DNA of 64,000 nucleotides from Panonychus citri (Eukaryota; Arthropoda; Arachnida; Trombidiformes; Tetranychidae). The translations under genes were made by a program, and so were the position numbers. The notes below the pieces were generated by a model. The model ran no database searches and was not told where the DNA came from. It worked only from the letters and a program-made list of their open reading frames with translations. Every line of letters starts with the position of its first letter. The stretch's first letter is position 1. The DNA lies in assembly GCF_014898815.1 (NCBI RefSeq), contig NW_026515524.1, positions 248,001 through 312,000 on the forward strand, written 5' to 3'. This document shows positions 42,255-58,094 of the stretch, one piece after another.

Positions 42255-45189
42255 GTTTCTAATTGACATTTGAACTCTAATCATCAGGTTGTTTATGAGA
42301 TGAGAACAAATTGAGATTCTCAATTGCTGATTTAATTAAAATTCTCATGAATGGTGATTGAAAATTCAGCCTTTCAATATGGAAACAGGTTGAATTGAAG
42401 GGAAACTTTTTTCCTCTTCTTTTTTGGAACTTTTTTCACATGAGAAAAGTTCAGAACTTTTTTTTTATTTCGTTCTCTCTTCACTTTCCTTTTCTTTTAA
42501 AACTTTTTTTCACTTCCGTAATGATAAATTGAGATGCATGTTGATTTCTCTTTCATTTGTTTTTACAAATTAATTAACTTCAATTAGTTGATTAATCTTG
42601 ATCATCTCACTCAGTGTTGGTATTGTTATTGGTGCGTGTAAATCATCAAGATTCAAAATGATAATTGTAACTAATTTAATCGTTTTTTTATCTTATCGAT
42701 AATCAAGAAAAGAGCAAGAAAATAGTTGATGTTGTTGAAGATGAAAATTCTAAAGGTTCAATTTACTTTACCATGGTTATGCTCATCATCACCATGTCTC
42801 TCAATTTATAACTGTCTCTCCATTTAGGATGATGATAAACACTTGATAATCATGAGAATAATGTTAAGTATCTCTGTGAATCTTTTTACATTAATTGATG
42901 TTGGTTCTTAATGATTCATGTAAAACATGAAAATAATTAGTCTCTTTAATTGTAAGACTCGAAATAAATATAAAAAATATTCACCGTCTAATTACCATGA
43001 ACGATGATTATTATTTATATCAGCATGATGGGGATATTGGAAATGAAAATTGACCTCAAAGTGCAACCCGATTATTGCAACTCAATGGAAACTTTCATGA
43101 TCTTTTCGTATCTGTTTTCATGATCGCGAATTGAGAAGTGTTTGAAGAGAACCACCAATGATTGATAAGTGATTAATACAGAGAATTTGATAATGGAGAA
43201 GAATATTTTTCTTCCTTGGAAATCAGAATTATCGAACATGATGATGAAAAAAAAAACAAGTTCGATAATAATAAAAGTTCACCATTCTCATGATGATAAT
43301 AACTAATACTTGAGAAAGGTTATCTTTCAATCAACTGTAAATATTTTTATTACATAATAAAAATATAAAACCATGAAAATAATAATATCTGTCAAGTTTT
43401 TTTCCTCCATTCCCAGGGTAACCATGGAAACGAATCAAATGAAATATTTCAATTGTAATATTAACTGTCTGTTATTAGCATTTGATGTTATTATTATTAT
43501 ATCATCATGATTATATCAAGGATTATATATTTGATTGTGATAAAAATTGAAAAATAAATTAAGTCAAAAATCAAATCAACCTAATTCCAGGCAAACAAGA
43601 TTAACCAATTATTTAATTTTATCATTAGCTGTTTGATTTAATGATTAACCAACCGAAATGACCTGTTGGCTAACACGAATCAGCTGACGAATTAAATTAA
43701 ATTATGATTGGATTAAAAGGTAAATCTCATATTAACCAAATATTAGCATGAGTTGATGATCAACTTATTCAGAGTAATAAAATTTTTCCAGGTAAAAAAA
43801 ATCATGAAGCAAACAATATTATCATTACAATGGGTATTATTAATAACGATAATAATAAGTTTGCATGATTGAGTAAATATTACATTGAATAATTATATTA
43901 ATATGAATGAAATAAAAAAAACTCATGATGGAAACTCTGAGTGTATTATTATCAATTTGCATGAGAAATTCACCTACAAGAATTTACTAAAATCATGAAA
44001 TCTGGAGGAAAAAAAGTTCTAAATGAAAAGTTCTGATGAGAATCTTTTTGTTTACTTATTTCTGGTATTACATGGATAATTTCATGGAAAGTATCATACA
44101 GATGAATAAAAAGGTAAACAAGTAACAATGATGATTAATTTAAATTCAATGAAATTAATTCATTTACCTCTGAAATCTTGATTCGTTTCGTTACAACGAT
44201 ACGTTTTCTCATCGTAACTTAGTAAACAATTAGGCAATTGAGTAAACAATTATAATGAATAGTTTTTTTTCAAGTTGATCATTTAATTAACTCTCTGTTT
44301 GTAATTGTTATCAAGTCAATCACCAGCCAATTGTTAGTAATTTCATGATATTTTTAGTGTGAGATAATTGAACTGAAAGTAATCAACAAAAATTCAGGAC
44401 TAATAAACCAACAATCGTCAAGTTGATTGATTAATCGTATTTCATTAATGTATCAGTATGAAAATTGATTAAACCATGGTTTGGATCAGAAAATTGTTAT
44501 AATTACTTGATTATGAAAAATAAATCATTTCATGGTGGAAATATAGCACAATGAGATAATGATTAACTAAAATAGATATTGGATAAGTAGAAAAGTTCAA
44601 TTCCAATCATTATCATGATAATATTTCATTTTTCAAAATCAGAATAACAGTCATGAAGTTTTTTTACGCTCTCCTTATCATCAGTGTCTTTTTTCAATAT
44701 TATTACAAATAATGTATATGAAAAACTTTCATCTAGTTTTTGTTTTTCTTACCTTGTTGTTGTATTTTCATCATCAGTTATTATCGATATTTTCATATGG
44801 GAAATTATCGATTAATCGATGAAGAGAGAGAGAGAGAAAGAAACTTTTCTTTGCCTGCTTTCTTTTAATGGTAATCGATTAAACTTCAATATTGTTATAA
44901 CAATTTACTGAGCAACTTAAGCTCAGTTTTGTAATAACACTATTAGATGAGTAATAATAATGATAATCAATGTATTCACTTGATAAGTGTTGCTGTTTCT
45001 GTTTTATTTTGTACAATTACCATGATGGAAAAATTTTGTTACGAAAATTTCAAGTAAAATCAGAAAATTTTCTTAGAAAATGAGGATTCAAATTCTGGGT
45101 TATCATCCATTGCTCAGAAAAAGATAAAACTTATTGTTCTGTATAAGTAGAGATACGGATGGAAATGATTAACGTAAGGAACCGGAAAA

Positions 45190-45192
<3 letters not shown>

Positions 45193-45221
<29 letters not shown>
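45193..45221. repeat. GA microsatellite
   Basis: Pure GA run, 29 bp. Confidence 0.95.
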
Positions 45222-45223
<2 letters not shown>

Positions 45224-45670
45224 TAATAGTCAAAAGAGTAGAAGGTGTAAAGATGATGGTGGAAGATAAAGATGAAAGAGTGAGAGACAAAATGGATTGG
45301 CAAGAAGATTATCACGAATTAAATGGTTTTGGACGAAATCTTTTGGTCATCAATTTAAGCTTGACCAACGGTCAGAGTAAAAATGAAGTTGAAACAAGAG
45401 AAACAACAACAAAATACAATTCAAAGTGAGTTGAGGGAAACATCGAGGGAGGATGAAGATTGCGGAACAAAGCAGCAAAAAAAGAGAGTAAGATTGAGAA
45501 TGATGAGAAGGGTGAAGATGAAGATGAGGGACTGTGGGAGTAGGGAAAGTTTTGCAAAGACAAAAAATCTTTGGGAAGGCTACGCTTGACAAATGTCACT
45601 TTTACCTCCATTGATTTTATTGATTTTGTTATTTTCAACTTGCTCTCTCACCCATTTTTTGTCATATTAT

Positions 45671-45691
45671 CAAAGTTCCAACGGAACTTTG
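45671..45691. repeat. short perfect hairpin
   Basis: CAAAGTTCC-AAC-GGAACTTTG, 9-bp arms with a 3-base loop. Confidence 0.8.
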
Positions 45692-46037
45692 GTTCCTTAT
45701 TACTTTCTCATCTTTTTTTATCTTCATCATTTCTTTCTCATCATCTTACTTACACAATCTACTTATTGAGCTCTTTACAATGATATCCCTTTTTTTATTT
45801 CACTCATCATCATCATCATCTGTAAGAGATGTGATAACAACAAACAACAATAACACAATCATCATCTTACTCTTGACCAGTTTTTTGTCCTTCCTTGCAA
45901 CAACCTTCATCTTCATCTTTTATCATCATTAGTATTATCATTACTATCAATGGTGATCGTAATATGAGATATGAATGTATTTTCTTGTGAATTAGAACAA
46001 AAATTCATTCAAAAAACAGTTTCTTCTGCTTGGTTTT

Positions 46038-46066
46038 CAAAATATCATCATTATAATGATATTTTG
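46038..46066. repeat. inverted repeat, 11-bp arms
   Basis: CAAAATATCAT and ATGATATTTTG flank a 7-base AT-rich loop. Confidence 0.8.
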
Positions 46067-46153
46067 ACAATTTTAGAAAAGGAAATAGTTTCCATTCATC
46101 TCAAAGCTCTAAGTAAACTGATTAAAGTGATGGAGAAATGAAAGCGATAAGAT

Positions 46154-46155
<2 letters not shown>

Positions 46156-46206
<51 letters not shown>
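46156..46206. repeat. GA microsatellite (longest)
   Basis: Pure GA run, about 51 bp. Confidence 0.95.
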
Positions 46207-46208
<2 letters not shown>

Positions 46209-49200
46209 TATTATTATTATCGTGTTTTGTTGTCATTTTTATTTCTCTCTTCCAAAAGATTAAATGTCGAGAAGGTTAGTAGACCTTAAGAAAATCAGAG
46301 ATTGGAAAGTTATCATGAAAAAGAGGAAAAATTTTCACAAGAAAACAGGATAAGCTTGAAATCGTATCAAAGGCAATGAACACTTGAATATAATATTAAT
46401 GATAAGAATATATATTTGTTATATTTAGATGCGTTTATAAAGAAATAAAGAAGGCAAAGAGAACAAAGGAAAAGAAAGATGATAGAGTATGATAATCATC
46501 TTTGAAAAACCCAGGTCATTAAGTTTCATCATTATCATCATCTTAAGGGTGAAAATGAACGGTTTCATCTCTACTACTTTATCCTTTCATTTTTCTTCCT
46601 CATCATCACATCTTTTTTCATCATTATTATCATCGTCATCATCCACAACACTCTACTACCACTACCTCCTCCTCTTACTCTTTCTTACTCCATCTTCATC
46701 TTCTTGTTTTCACTCCCTGAGTTGTCTTAATGCGTGTTCTAGTATTTCATTATTTCCCTTGTTATTATTATCATCATCATTATTATAACTATTATCATCT
46801 TCATCTTCCTGCAAATTCACACACAAAACCTGATACATATTTTACCACTTCCACCTCCCTCCTTAACCTACTTAACCTCCTCCTTTAACATAATCATCTA
46901 AACAAATTGAATATGAAATATAAGCTTCTGTTGACATTGTTTTAATCATCCATTGAACCTTAATTGTGAACATTGAAATAATGATAAACTTTAATCATCT
47001 TAGATTTTGAGCAGAAAGCTCATTCATATCAATAACTTTATTTCATAAAAAAAATATCCTCATCGTTCTTGGCAATAAAGACAAGGTCAGTGGGATGATA
47101 GAAACAAGTCTCTTGAGGATAAACAATTTTTTTCACCTTCCACCTGAAGCTTTATAATATTTACATCTCAATTAGGTCATTCATACCATGCAATCATGAG
47201 ATATACATTGATTCAAGGTGAGTCACCATTGAATCCCAATAAGTTATTCGATGGTGTTTCCCTCTCCCCCTGCTCATTCAATCTGTGATAATGGATTAGG
47301 TAATAGTCATTTTAATTCAATCATGAAACATCATGTTGAAAAAATCTCAGATCCCTGCAAATATTTGAATCACAATTCCAAAGGATTTATAGCTTTTCAA
47401 TCAATTTTTTAAACTTTGCCTCTTCTTTTACTAGAAAATTAATTCAATCAAAAGGAAACACTACCGAAAATCAATCAATCAATCACTAAGAATGTTTTTT
47501 TTTTCTCAAAAGTCTTTAGCTAAATTGTAAACCAATTGAACTTAATTTCTTTTTTTTTCTTGTTCTCTTAACTGATTTCAAATCTATTCTCAATCTCAAA
47601 GTTTAATGAACAATTAATATCAATAAATTACCATGTGAATACCATTAATATCATTTATTAGAATTAGAAATTGATTGGTTTCAGATAATAACAAAAAATA
47701 TTGTGCAACTTTACCATGTAAATTTGAATGTATGAGATTTATTAATTATTCATGAGAATAATTAATTGTAATTACCTTTAGTTATAATGATAATTTTAGG
47801 GAATAATTTCTGGCTTTCATCATCATAGTTTTGGGTCTAAATTAAAGTGTCGATTAGGTTTATAAGCGAACAGAAAATTGATCAAAAAGATGAAGAGATG
47901 AGATTCTGTTGTCGAAGGGAATTATAATAAGTGAATATGAAAACACTCATGATCCATTTGAGATGCTCTCCAAGTATTAAATAGATGATGATGAAAATGA
48001 AGATATGTGTGTGAGAGAAAGAGATGAAGATAAGTACAATTTGAAAGTGTCTTTCATTTTATGTCCTTGAACCAGGTTATAAAAAAGTGATAGTATTTCA
48101 CTGATAGAATATCATCTTTCACCATTTCTATCTCACTCTTCATCTTCATTCTATATCATTTGGTTTTCTGGTTTTTTTTACCTGAGAAAATGAGACAAAA
48201 AATAAGAGAGATAATAACAACAATCATAATAAACTAATAAGTAAAGTGTGAGTTTTTGGTGTAAAAATACAATAAGAGAATGTCAAAAAGGCTCCTCATC
48301 TTTATCTTCATCATCATTTTTTTTTCTGCTGAGTTTTCATGAATCTTTCTTGAAAACCTCACTAAACTCTCTCCCTTTCACTGAGCATTTCTATTCAAAA
48401 TAATCTGCAGACAAGGTAAACTCATAAGGAAAGAAAGAAGAAAAAAAAAGATAAAGAAAAATGATTCAGATTCTAGATGAATTCGTTTCAAGGTGAAAAA
48501 TGATAAAAGAGTGAGAGAGAGAAAGAAAGAGGTAATAAGGTGAATCTTTACACCTTTTAAGATCATCTTCATCATCTTTGTCACCACTTTGAACGACATT
48601 TTCTTGTTCCAACTAATATTTAACAATATAAAATGCAACTTTCGTCTTTCTTTTCATTTTGTTTTTCTTCATCACCAACACCAAGGATTTAAGCTTATCT
48701 TAAACACTTATTTATCTTCATTCGAGAAATGTTGACACTCTAACTGATTAAATCTTCATTTTGAATGTACATGTATGCGAATGCATGGAGTCAACTGAAT
48801 AACGGGACTATCAATGTAATAACGTCAGAACGATAATGACAATGTTATTATGTATAATCTTGATTAGTTTCACACACAAGTTTAACTATCTGGCTATTGA
48901 CTGTAATTCAATTATCGCACTTAAGTTGTATGAACTTTCATCATGGTAAAGGAAGAAGATGAGAGGATAAAAATCAAACATGGAGGAGAAACTTAATGTT
49001 AAATAGTATTCAGAAAAAAAAAATTGATATTGCCTTTGGCGATGGGATTACAATTTATCATCTTCACAGAATTTCATTCAATAAAATCAATAATAAAGAT
49101 AAAAATATCATCTCCATGTATCATTCATGTAGTGACATAAATATATAACTAGAACCAATCATTGTCATAACCATCATCATGTTATTAACAGAGAGTGAGA

Positions 49201-49334
49201 GATAATATTAGTTGCAAAGATTTAGTAGATAATCATGATAACCATCTTGATGAGTTGACATTTGATCATTTTGATTATTAATTCATTCAAATGGTTAAAG
49301 AAACAAATGAATTGAAGACAATCAGTTGAATTTG

Positions 49335-49338
<4 letters not shown>

Positions 49339-49386
<48 letters not shown>
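49339..49386. repeat. CT microsatellite
   Basis: Pure CT run, 48 bp. Confidence 0.95.
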
Positions 49387-49388
<2 letters not shown>

Positions 49389-52300
49389 TGTTGTCATAAT
49401 TATAATCAGTCATGAGAATAACGATAGAGAAGATCATTCCTCTTATCATATGAGATTCAATGTACGATTCTCAGAGTTGAAATTCTCAATCCATTGAGCT
49501 GATTGTATATCTTTGAAAATTGTGATTCTCATTGAATTTATCTATTTCTTGGTTATCTGTACATTTATCATTGTCTTTTACTCATCTTCATCAGTTTATC
49601 TTCATCCCTTTTTCTCTCTCGACTTCATCATCCGTCTTCTATCCAGTTTTCTCATTTTCTTTTTCATTCTTTTATCAACCTTAATCGGATTGTTCATCTT
49701 CCTCATCTGATTTATCTTCTGAATGTTCATTTGTTGATCAATGGTCTCCCTTTACTCCATCTTCATCTCTTTGTTTTCATCCTCATTTCGTAACTTATTC
49801 AATTCACTCTCTTTTACTATAATACAATATATTCACTTATTTTATCATCATCATCATCATCATTATCATCATTTTATCTCTCTTAGAAACCCCTTTTATC
49901 ATCTCCATCATTGTTATTTTAATGATAATAGTTATGGTTAGTATAACGGATTAAATGATCTTATTGTTAAGATGAACTAATAAGATGAAGATGAGGAACA
50001 AAAAATTTCATCTTCTTGTCTATCATCTTGTTTGATAAAGACAACATCGTTTTCATGTTTATCATCATGTTATTCATCATCACTATCCTTTTCTTGTCTT
50101 CATCAAACACAACAAGGAGAGGAAGATGAAAATGGAGAGTAGAGAACACATAATACAATTTCTTGGTTCCATAGTGATGATGATGATGATGATGGTAAGC
50201 TGAGTCCAGATAATATGATAATATTCATGAGAAACTCATGATGAAAATCCTAATAATAATAATTAATGATGAGGAATTATGAGATGACATTCTGAACTTT
50301 ATATCATCATGAACTCAACTCATCACCATAATCATCATACAATTTTCATTGCATGATTATGATTATATGGACTCAGTAGGAGAAGTAAATCAAATGAGAC
50401 AGAAAAAAATACTAAACGGAAAAGTTAATTTCAAGGTCCAGTCAGATACATGGATGAATTTCATGATGGGTATTCTGAATTATGACTGTTAGTGTGTGTG
50501 TGTGTTTGAGCAAGAGTTAATATTAGCTAATCTAGATTCATATCGATTGATTTTTTTTCCTGACAGGTAAAGTTATATATTAGAACACGCAATTGGATAA
50601 AAACCTGAGGGGAAAAGAGACTGACCTTAATCTATAATCTTATGAATGGTCAATGAGATTTTGTTGATGGTGAGAAATGATAAGCAAGTTTAATGTCAAT
50701 TGATCTGAATTACGAAAGGGAACTTATCAGGTAAACGATGATGATTATGGTTAATGATGAAAAGGTAATGAAACTGTTTAGATTCATTAGCTGTTGATAG
50801 AAATCAAATACTGAATTGTTACACTAAATATTATCATTTCTGTCCTTTTCTCTTCATTTCTCATCATAATCATCATTTTCTTTCCTTATTTCTCTTCTTT
50901 ACAGTCATGGGAAATAAATAAGAAGTGTTAGCGCCTGATGAATTATACATTTCACCATAAATTATTCTAGAATCAGAACAAGAATCGAAAAGAAAAAGAG
51001 GAGAAAAAAATCTCGACAATTAATCCATCATCGAGTCTCACTTATTTCTGAATAGATCTTTTTTCTTCCTCGTCTTTTCAATATTCTCCATCAACATCAT
51101 CACTTCTCTTCATTTCTATCACATTTACACTCCCAGTTATCATTATTATTACCAATTCTTCATTGAAAAATGTTCCTATTTCTGTTGTTATCTCGATTCT
51201 TTTGCGAAAATGTTATCATTTCTGTCAACTTAAACTACTATTTCACTATTTTCATCATTATTATCGTCATCATCTTCCATTCCTCCATTACTATTAGCAT
51301 TTCATCATCCATCTCTATTTCATTTAACTTCAATTCATTGCTGTTCACGCCTCATCTCAACTTTTTTAATACTTGAAACTTTTGCAAATCTTTTGTTTCC
51401 GCATCCTCCCTCTCATCTTCAAATGTCTCTCTTTCGAGATCCAATTTGTTTCATTTTTATCATATCAATTCCATGTAACATGGAATTGTAATAACCAGAG
51501 AAAAAGAGTGAATCTCATATTTCATTGAGAAAATGACATTTGAGATGATATCTATTCAGATCCTTGAAATGACCTTAGATTGGAAATTTTGATGAGAGAA
51601 AATTGTAACTAAAATGATTATTTTACTTTTTCACCAACATAATATAAAAGTCTATTTATTGTATGTGACAAAAAGATAAAGGAAACGAAAAATTTTCCAA
51701 TGATTAACAATTAGATTCAAAAGTGAGATTCTGATTGTTATGTACAATCATCATCATCAATCATGTAATTGTGATTAACCATGAACATGGGAAAAAATGA
51801 AATTGAATTTAAATTCAGTTCATTAACATTACCATTAACAGTAGGGAATTTTTTTATTCTTGTCAACCAATTTAGACATTGGTAAGCAAAAATTGCAAAC
51901 TTTTCAAAATATTAATTAGTCAATATACTAATTTATCTTACAGCAAATTAGCACAATTAGAAGTTAATTTTAATTGTCAAGAATTTATAATTTCAAGGGA
52001 ATTCCTTGACTACTAATTGTAGTAATAAGAAGAGTTAAAGTTAATGAATGGGAAGAAAATTTTTCACTTCATTTAAAGTGGAAAGGAAAATAATTCCAAT
52101 CGATTCATTGGAAACAATATAAGTGAATAGAGTTATTAAAGTTGATTGAGATGATTAATTTGATTATCATCTCAAAGATAATTGTTAATAACAAACTTTT
52201 ATTTGCAATTTAATTTGTTTTCTTCATCGTTTTCATGACTCACTCTCTTTTTTTTCTGATCAATTTCCAAGTGACCTAATTAATGAGATAATGTTAATGA

Positions 52301-52592
52301 TAAATAATATTATTACTTGCGAGTAAGAAAATGATATGATGAAGTAAAAAGAAGAGGCTGATGATGATTAAGATGATTAGAAACCAAATGAAACGTGCTT
52401 AGTTCATCGGTTGCGAGTGAAAACAAGTGACCAATACTTAAGATACATGAAAGGGTATGATGATGAAAAGAAGAGGAAGACACAGATGATGATGAATAAG
52501 AATAATAAGAAATCTTCTCACGCCACCTAACGGTTTTAGATTGATGATGATGATAAAGATGAGACGATTTATTCACTCCCTGCAAAAACATG

Positions 52593-52594
<2 letters not shown>

Positions 52595-52637
<43 letters not shown>
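52595..52637. repeat. CT microsatellite
   Basis: Pure CT run, about 43 bp. Confidence 0.95.
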
Positions 52638-52640
<3 letters not shown>

Positions 52641-55600
52641 GATTATCATCCCTTTTATCATCCATTCTTACTCATCATGGTAACTATCATTGTTTGAAAC
52701 TCTTGTTGTTGTTGTTGATGTAATCAGCAACTCTAATGGTTTACGATCTTTTCATATTTCCTCATCATCTTCCTCCTACTTACTCCCTTTTTTTATATAT
52801 ATCAAAGAGATGATGAAGATGAGAAGTAAAGATGAAAGATGAAGATGAAAAGCAAATGAATTGTGATCTTTTTTATACTATTACTACTATCTCAGTGTTA
52901 TTGTTATTGTTATTGTTGTTTCTTCCTCTTCAAATCCATCGCAAATACCTAGTCAACCATAGATGATGATCATCATCATCATCATAGATATTTATTGATG
53001 ATAGTAACTCCCTAACAATGTAGATTCAAGTTCAACAAAAATCGTGAATGTTTTTTTTCACCAAATCTTGTTGCGATGATATGAAAAAAAAGGTCATCAT
53101 CACTTGAAATACAAGGTCAATGCTGTAAATTTTATCACAACAATGAACAAACAACAAAAACATCAATATGAATCTCATTTCATTTTATATATTCATTAGA
53201 TTAATATATTTATAATCTATAGCAATCAACTAAATTAATCCTATTCATCTGCTTCCATAGTGATGGAATCACGATTTTTCATCAAATAAGTAATTTAAAT
53301 TGTTAATCAGGATCTAAATTAACCCTTACGTTTAATCATAAATACATTCCAATCAGAAAATTTTTTTTCCATCATTTCATTCACATTACTATGGTAACTA
53401 TTTCATCATTTTTTTTGTTCACTACAATGAAACTAATGTATACAACTAATTGAGTTTAATTATTTTCATATTATTCATTTCATTGTATAATTATGAAGAT
53501 GATAATCTTTAAGTTTATTGAATGAAGATAAGATGATATTAGTCTTGATACTATTTCGGGCTCATGATGCATAGGGTAATGATTCTGATGGAAGATTAAA
53601 TTTTTTTTTCTTCTCTTAATTGAAATATAATCTTCCCCTGAACTTGAATTGAACTGTAATGTCAAAGGATATTAACTAAGATTAAAATGATGATGAGAGG
53701 AAAACGATTCCTCCTCATGATGATTACTTGAAAAGCACTAACCTAATAATAAACAAGACAAAGTAATGGAAAGTATAGTAAGTGAAACATAAACAAACTC
53801 ATAAGTTTTGGCTTTAGGTTTTTAGGTGAAAAAGTTAAAAAACAAACAAAATGTGAGACAGGATGATGATGATGATGATGATGAGGATAATGATGATAAA
53901 AAATGGTGTAAATAGTAGGAGGAAGAAAAATGGTGGTCATTTGATGTCCAGTAAATTAAAAAAGGCTTCACAAGAGGTGAGAAAATTCAACACAAATAGT
54001 AAACAAACAAGAAGAAAAAGAAAAATGTTATGACATTTAACCTTAAATTAACCTTTTTAATCTTAAACTTTTCTGATTAATTGGTTAGTTTATGAATCCA
54101 ATTGTATTATTTATAATAAACAATCAATTTAATTGCTGAAATTGGAATTTTTCGTAAAGTTCATTTACCTTTTAAATTCTCATTTTAACAAATATCAAGA
54201 TGAAGTTTTATATTGATGGTGAAAAATTCATGGGTGGAGTTGAAGTGCATGATGATAGGGAAGAAAAAACTTTTCATCATGACCTTCATTCCCTGTATAA
54301 GTAATAATATATATGTTTATTCATAGTATTCTCAATTCAACCTTCATTTTCACCATGGTTACCTCATCTTGTGGTGAAAAAAAGGTTATTATTGTATTTT
54401 CATGATAAACTCAGGGTTGAAGCCTATCAGTTATATTTTCATTTTTTTTTGTTGCTTTTTTTGATCAGTGGTCAGTATAAAACTTTTTATATATCATAAC
54501 AAATAGACAGGAAAACATATACAGATAAATAACTTTCCAATGTAATAACATAAATTTTCAATATCCAAGATGAAATATCATGTATTTCATGATTGAGTAT
54601 ATTTATCATGGCAAATCGTTCATGATACTCATGATGATGATGAAATAATCAATATTCATGAAAGGGATAACTATTGAGTAGATGAGAGGTGATTGATTAT
54701 TTAATATAATCACTATATATATACATTTCATGTGATTAGATAATTATACTTATTGATAGTTGATTGATTCTTGATTGTTTATTATTGGATTTATTTTATG
54801 TTTAATTAGTCTGTTGATTGATATTTCTGTGATAAAAACAATTAACTCAATCACAATAATAACCAAGGTGATACGATGATTATCTTAATAATCATTATCT
54901 GTTAAATTAACTGTTTGTCTGTTGATGAGACAATCCTGATGATTTCCTTTCATGTAATTGATTGTCAAGATGAAATTAAATATTAGTTCATATAATATAT
55001 ATATAACATGAAGAGGACATTGATCTGACAGGATTGATGATATCAATGATGATGAAAATGAAGACATTCAATTCATGAAGATTCAGTTTAATCTGTTGGG
55101 CAGACTTTTTATTATCATGGATTGTACATGATCATCATTATCATCATTGGACATCTTTCACTCAACAATCTAATAAAATTCAATTATATTTATAATCGAG
55201 TGAAACAATCTAATTATATAAGTCACTCTTGTTTCTCAATATTATTATTATTATTATTTGTTCATTTCTTTCATGATAATATCCAAAAATCATCATGATT
55301 AAATTCACTGTCAACAATATCAATGGGGAAAATTTTCTTCTCAACTCTTGAAGACACTAATTCAGAGTTATCATCAACAATTCAACTCAATGGTAAATTC
55401 TGGTTCTTTACTGAATATTTATTTTCTTATCAATGGAACAACCAAATTTCCGTCTAAATGATAAGTAATTTCAGGTTTAAGATGAGACTCATTTGCATGA
55501 TAAATGATATGAAATTAAAGAGACAGTTTACAAATGCAATTAAAATGGTTTACCCTTGAAACACTTAATGCAAACTCTGATTTAGTCAACAATTTAAGTC

Positions 55601-58094
55601 TATTTTCTAAGTTAATTGTAATCAAATTTACATAGAAAATAGTTTCTCATCTTTGTTTCATCATTTATTTTCACAACTAATCTTTATCATCTTTAATAGG
55701 CCAATGACTTTTCTTAGCCAACAATTTAATTCAAATTTAATTTGATTTTCAACTATCATATCTTGAAATACTGATCAATTACAATTAAACTATTAATTAC
55801 TTTGTAATTGCATTTGTATAGTTAATTAACATCATGATACATTATTTCAGAGTGATTATACTCACAATACTGATTATTAGTTGCCTTTTTTTAATCCAGT
55901 TTAAATATATTGATGACAATATAATCAAAATGATTTGAAAGCAACTAACTGGCTGATTGTTTATGCATTGAGTGTTAATAGTCAATGTTTAATCAGCTTA
56001 ATTGTTATTAAATTGTTTACAGCCTTATGAATATAATGTTTATCTTATACAATGAAATTAATACAAGCTAAATCTAATCAATTCAAGTGAAAATGTGATT
56101 TATATACAATTTAACGATTAAGTTTATCTCTGATTTTTTTTTCGTCAACTAATCATTTCAATCAATAATAGTGATAATATTACAATGACAACAGTCACAG
56201 ATATTATCATTATCATCAGATTAATAATAATGCTATTATTATTATCATTTACTCTTGATCAGTTTTCATAAAATCCTAATCATGATCAAATTATTACGCT
56301 ACAATTGATTAACTTGATTGTCTTTACTCTTGACAATAAAACACAATCAATAAAAACAATTATCACTTTATATTTGTAATATCATTGAGATCAAATGACA
56401 AAAAAACTATTGGTTAAATGTTGTTGTTTTTGTTTGTTTTAAATTAAGATTTAATTGTCAATAGAGATAATTGATTAATGGGTAAACAGGAATGATTAAC
56501 AATTTAAAGGAGGGAACAAATTTTCAGTGTAAAGTATTTGATATATGAAATCTTAATCAATAAATAATAGTTTATCTCGTGTCAGAAATTATCAGTTCAA
56601 TATCTCAATCAAATCATGTTAATGATTTAGTAGATTGAAATAAAAACAATTCAATTTTTATACTTTTATTGATTATTTTGAGATGCGCCACAATAATCAG
56701 GGTGGAGTTTGTGAGAGATTGAAAATCAGTATCATGAGATGAACAGTAAATCAGAATAAGGTTGAAGTTGTTGGGAATCTGAGATTATCTTTGTGTGAAA
56801 GAGAGATGGGGTTCATTTGTTCATAAGACAGAAAGAGGCGAGAAAGAGATGATGATGAAGATGGAAAAGGATGAAGATAAAAATGATGATAGAGAGATGA
56901 TAAAAAAAGACAATGGTTTTGACGTTAATTTGCTGCTTCACTAATCCTCTGAATCACAGGAAGGACACACAAGAAAAAAAGTGACAAATAAAAAGCATCA
57001 TCATCATCCTAAGAAGATGGTGATGATAAAATATTACCTTTCTATCTTTGGACATAATCAATTGGATTTTTCCTTTCTCTCTGGTAAGTTCACTTTGACC
57101 TTACCTTAACTTATTTTATCATCATCATCATCATCATCTACCTGATATTTCATCTTGCTCATCCTTTTACCTTGTGATAATAAATTGAGTTTCCCTTTTC
57201 TCAAGAGTATACAAAGAAAAATGTTCAAGGTAAAAGTGAATTTACCTGATTTCAAATGCTCAAGTTTCAATGAACTTTACTCAGGTAACAATCAAAATGA
57301 TTTCATGGTGATAGGAAAGGTGCCCGATTCAATTAAAGATTCAAATTTAAGATGATAAGTTCATGTAACTTATTATAAATATAGATTGTGATATTAACAA
57401 TGAGAGTTAATTTGTTCAATGGTTGACAAATTGAACATTTTTAATGAGTTTAATTTTGGTTTTCCACATTCATTATTAGCATAGTTATCATTATGCAAAA
57501 ACAAAAGGATTCATCTTGTTATCTTGATTAGCATTTGTATTTACCATGATAATGATGATGATGCTAATAATATAATAATGGAAACAATCATTAAATCAAT
57601 CCATTAGAATGAAATATTTTCCATTAGAACTTTTTTTTAACATCCCTGATGATTATATTGATTGAGGATTTTTTTTGTTTCTCATTGATTTTTAAAATGA
57701 TGTTAATTTGTTTCGTTTGATGATCTTAATCAAGAGCGAATCATGAACAACAAATGTCATGAGTTTTTTTTTGCTTCCTCTCCTTAACAACAAGTATTAT
57801 TAACGTTTATCTAATCATATGAAAAGGAAAATTTTTCATCATTTTGGAAATTTTTCCCAGATAAAAACGAGATTAAGGAATAGAAAAGTAAATCTCTATT
57901 CTTATTTTACCTATTATGCTTTGAGGAAGATGAAAGAAAAAGTATTTTATCGATTAATCACTGATTTGAAGAAGATGAAATCAAGGAAGATAAAGGAAAA
58001 AAGATGATAAGGTTTAAGAATCCGAATGATGAAAACTCTAAGTCTTATCTTTTAGATTCTGCTAACAAAAAAAGCTCACACACCTTCAACCTCT

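Larger units (their letters stand above)
41001..53000. other. gene-free, microsatellite-rich stretch
   Basis: No gene supported. It contains the densest GA/CT tracts of the window, pyrimidine-rich blocks with long hydrophobic-looking but unrecognised ORFs (46489-46788, 49513-49941) and two perfect hairpins (45671-45691, 46038-46066). The ORFs in TTC/ATC-rich DNA are read as composition effects. Confidence 0.5.

Noticed and set aside
45350..45783. Overlapping ORFs on both strands near 45.5 kb
   Set aside because: They fall in a purine/pyrimidine-biased block next to a GA tract, and mutual overlap on both strands argues against coding.
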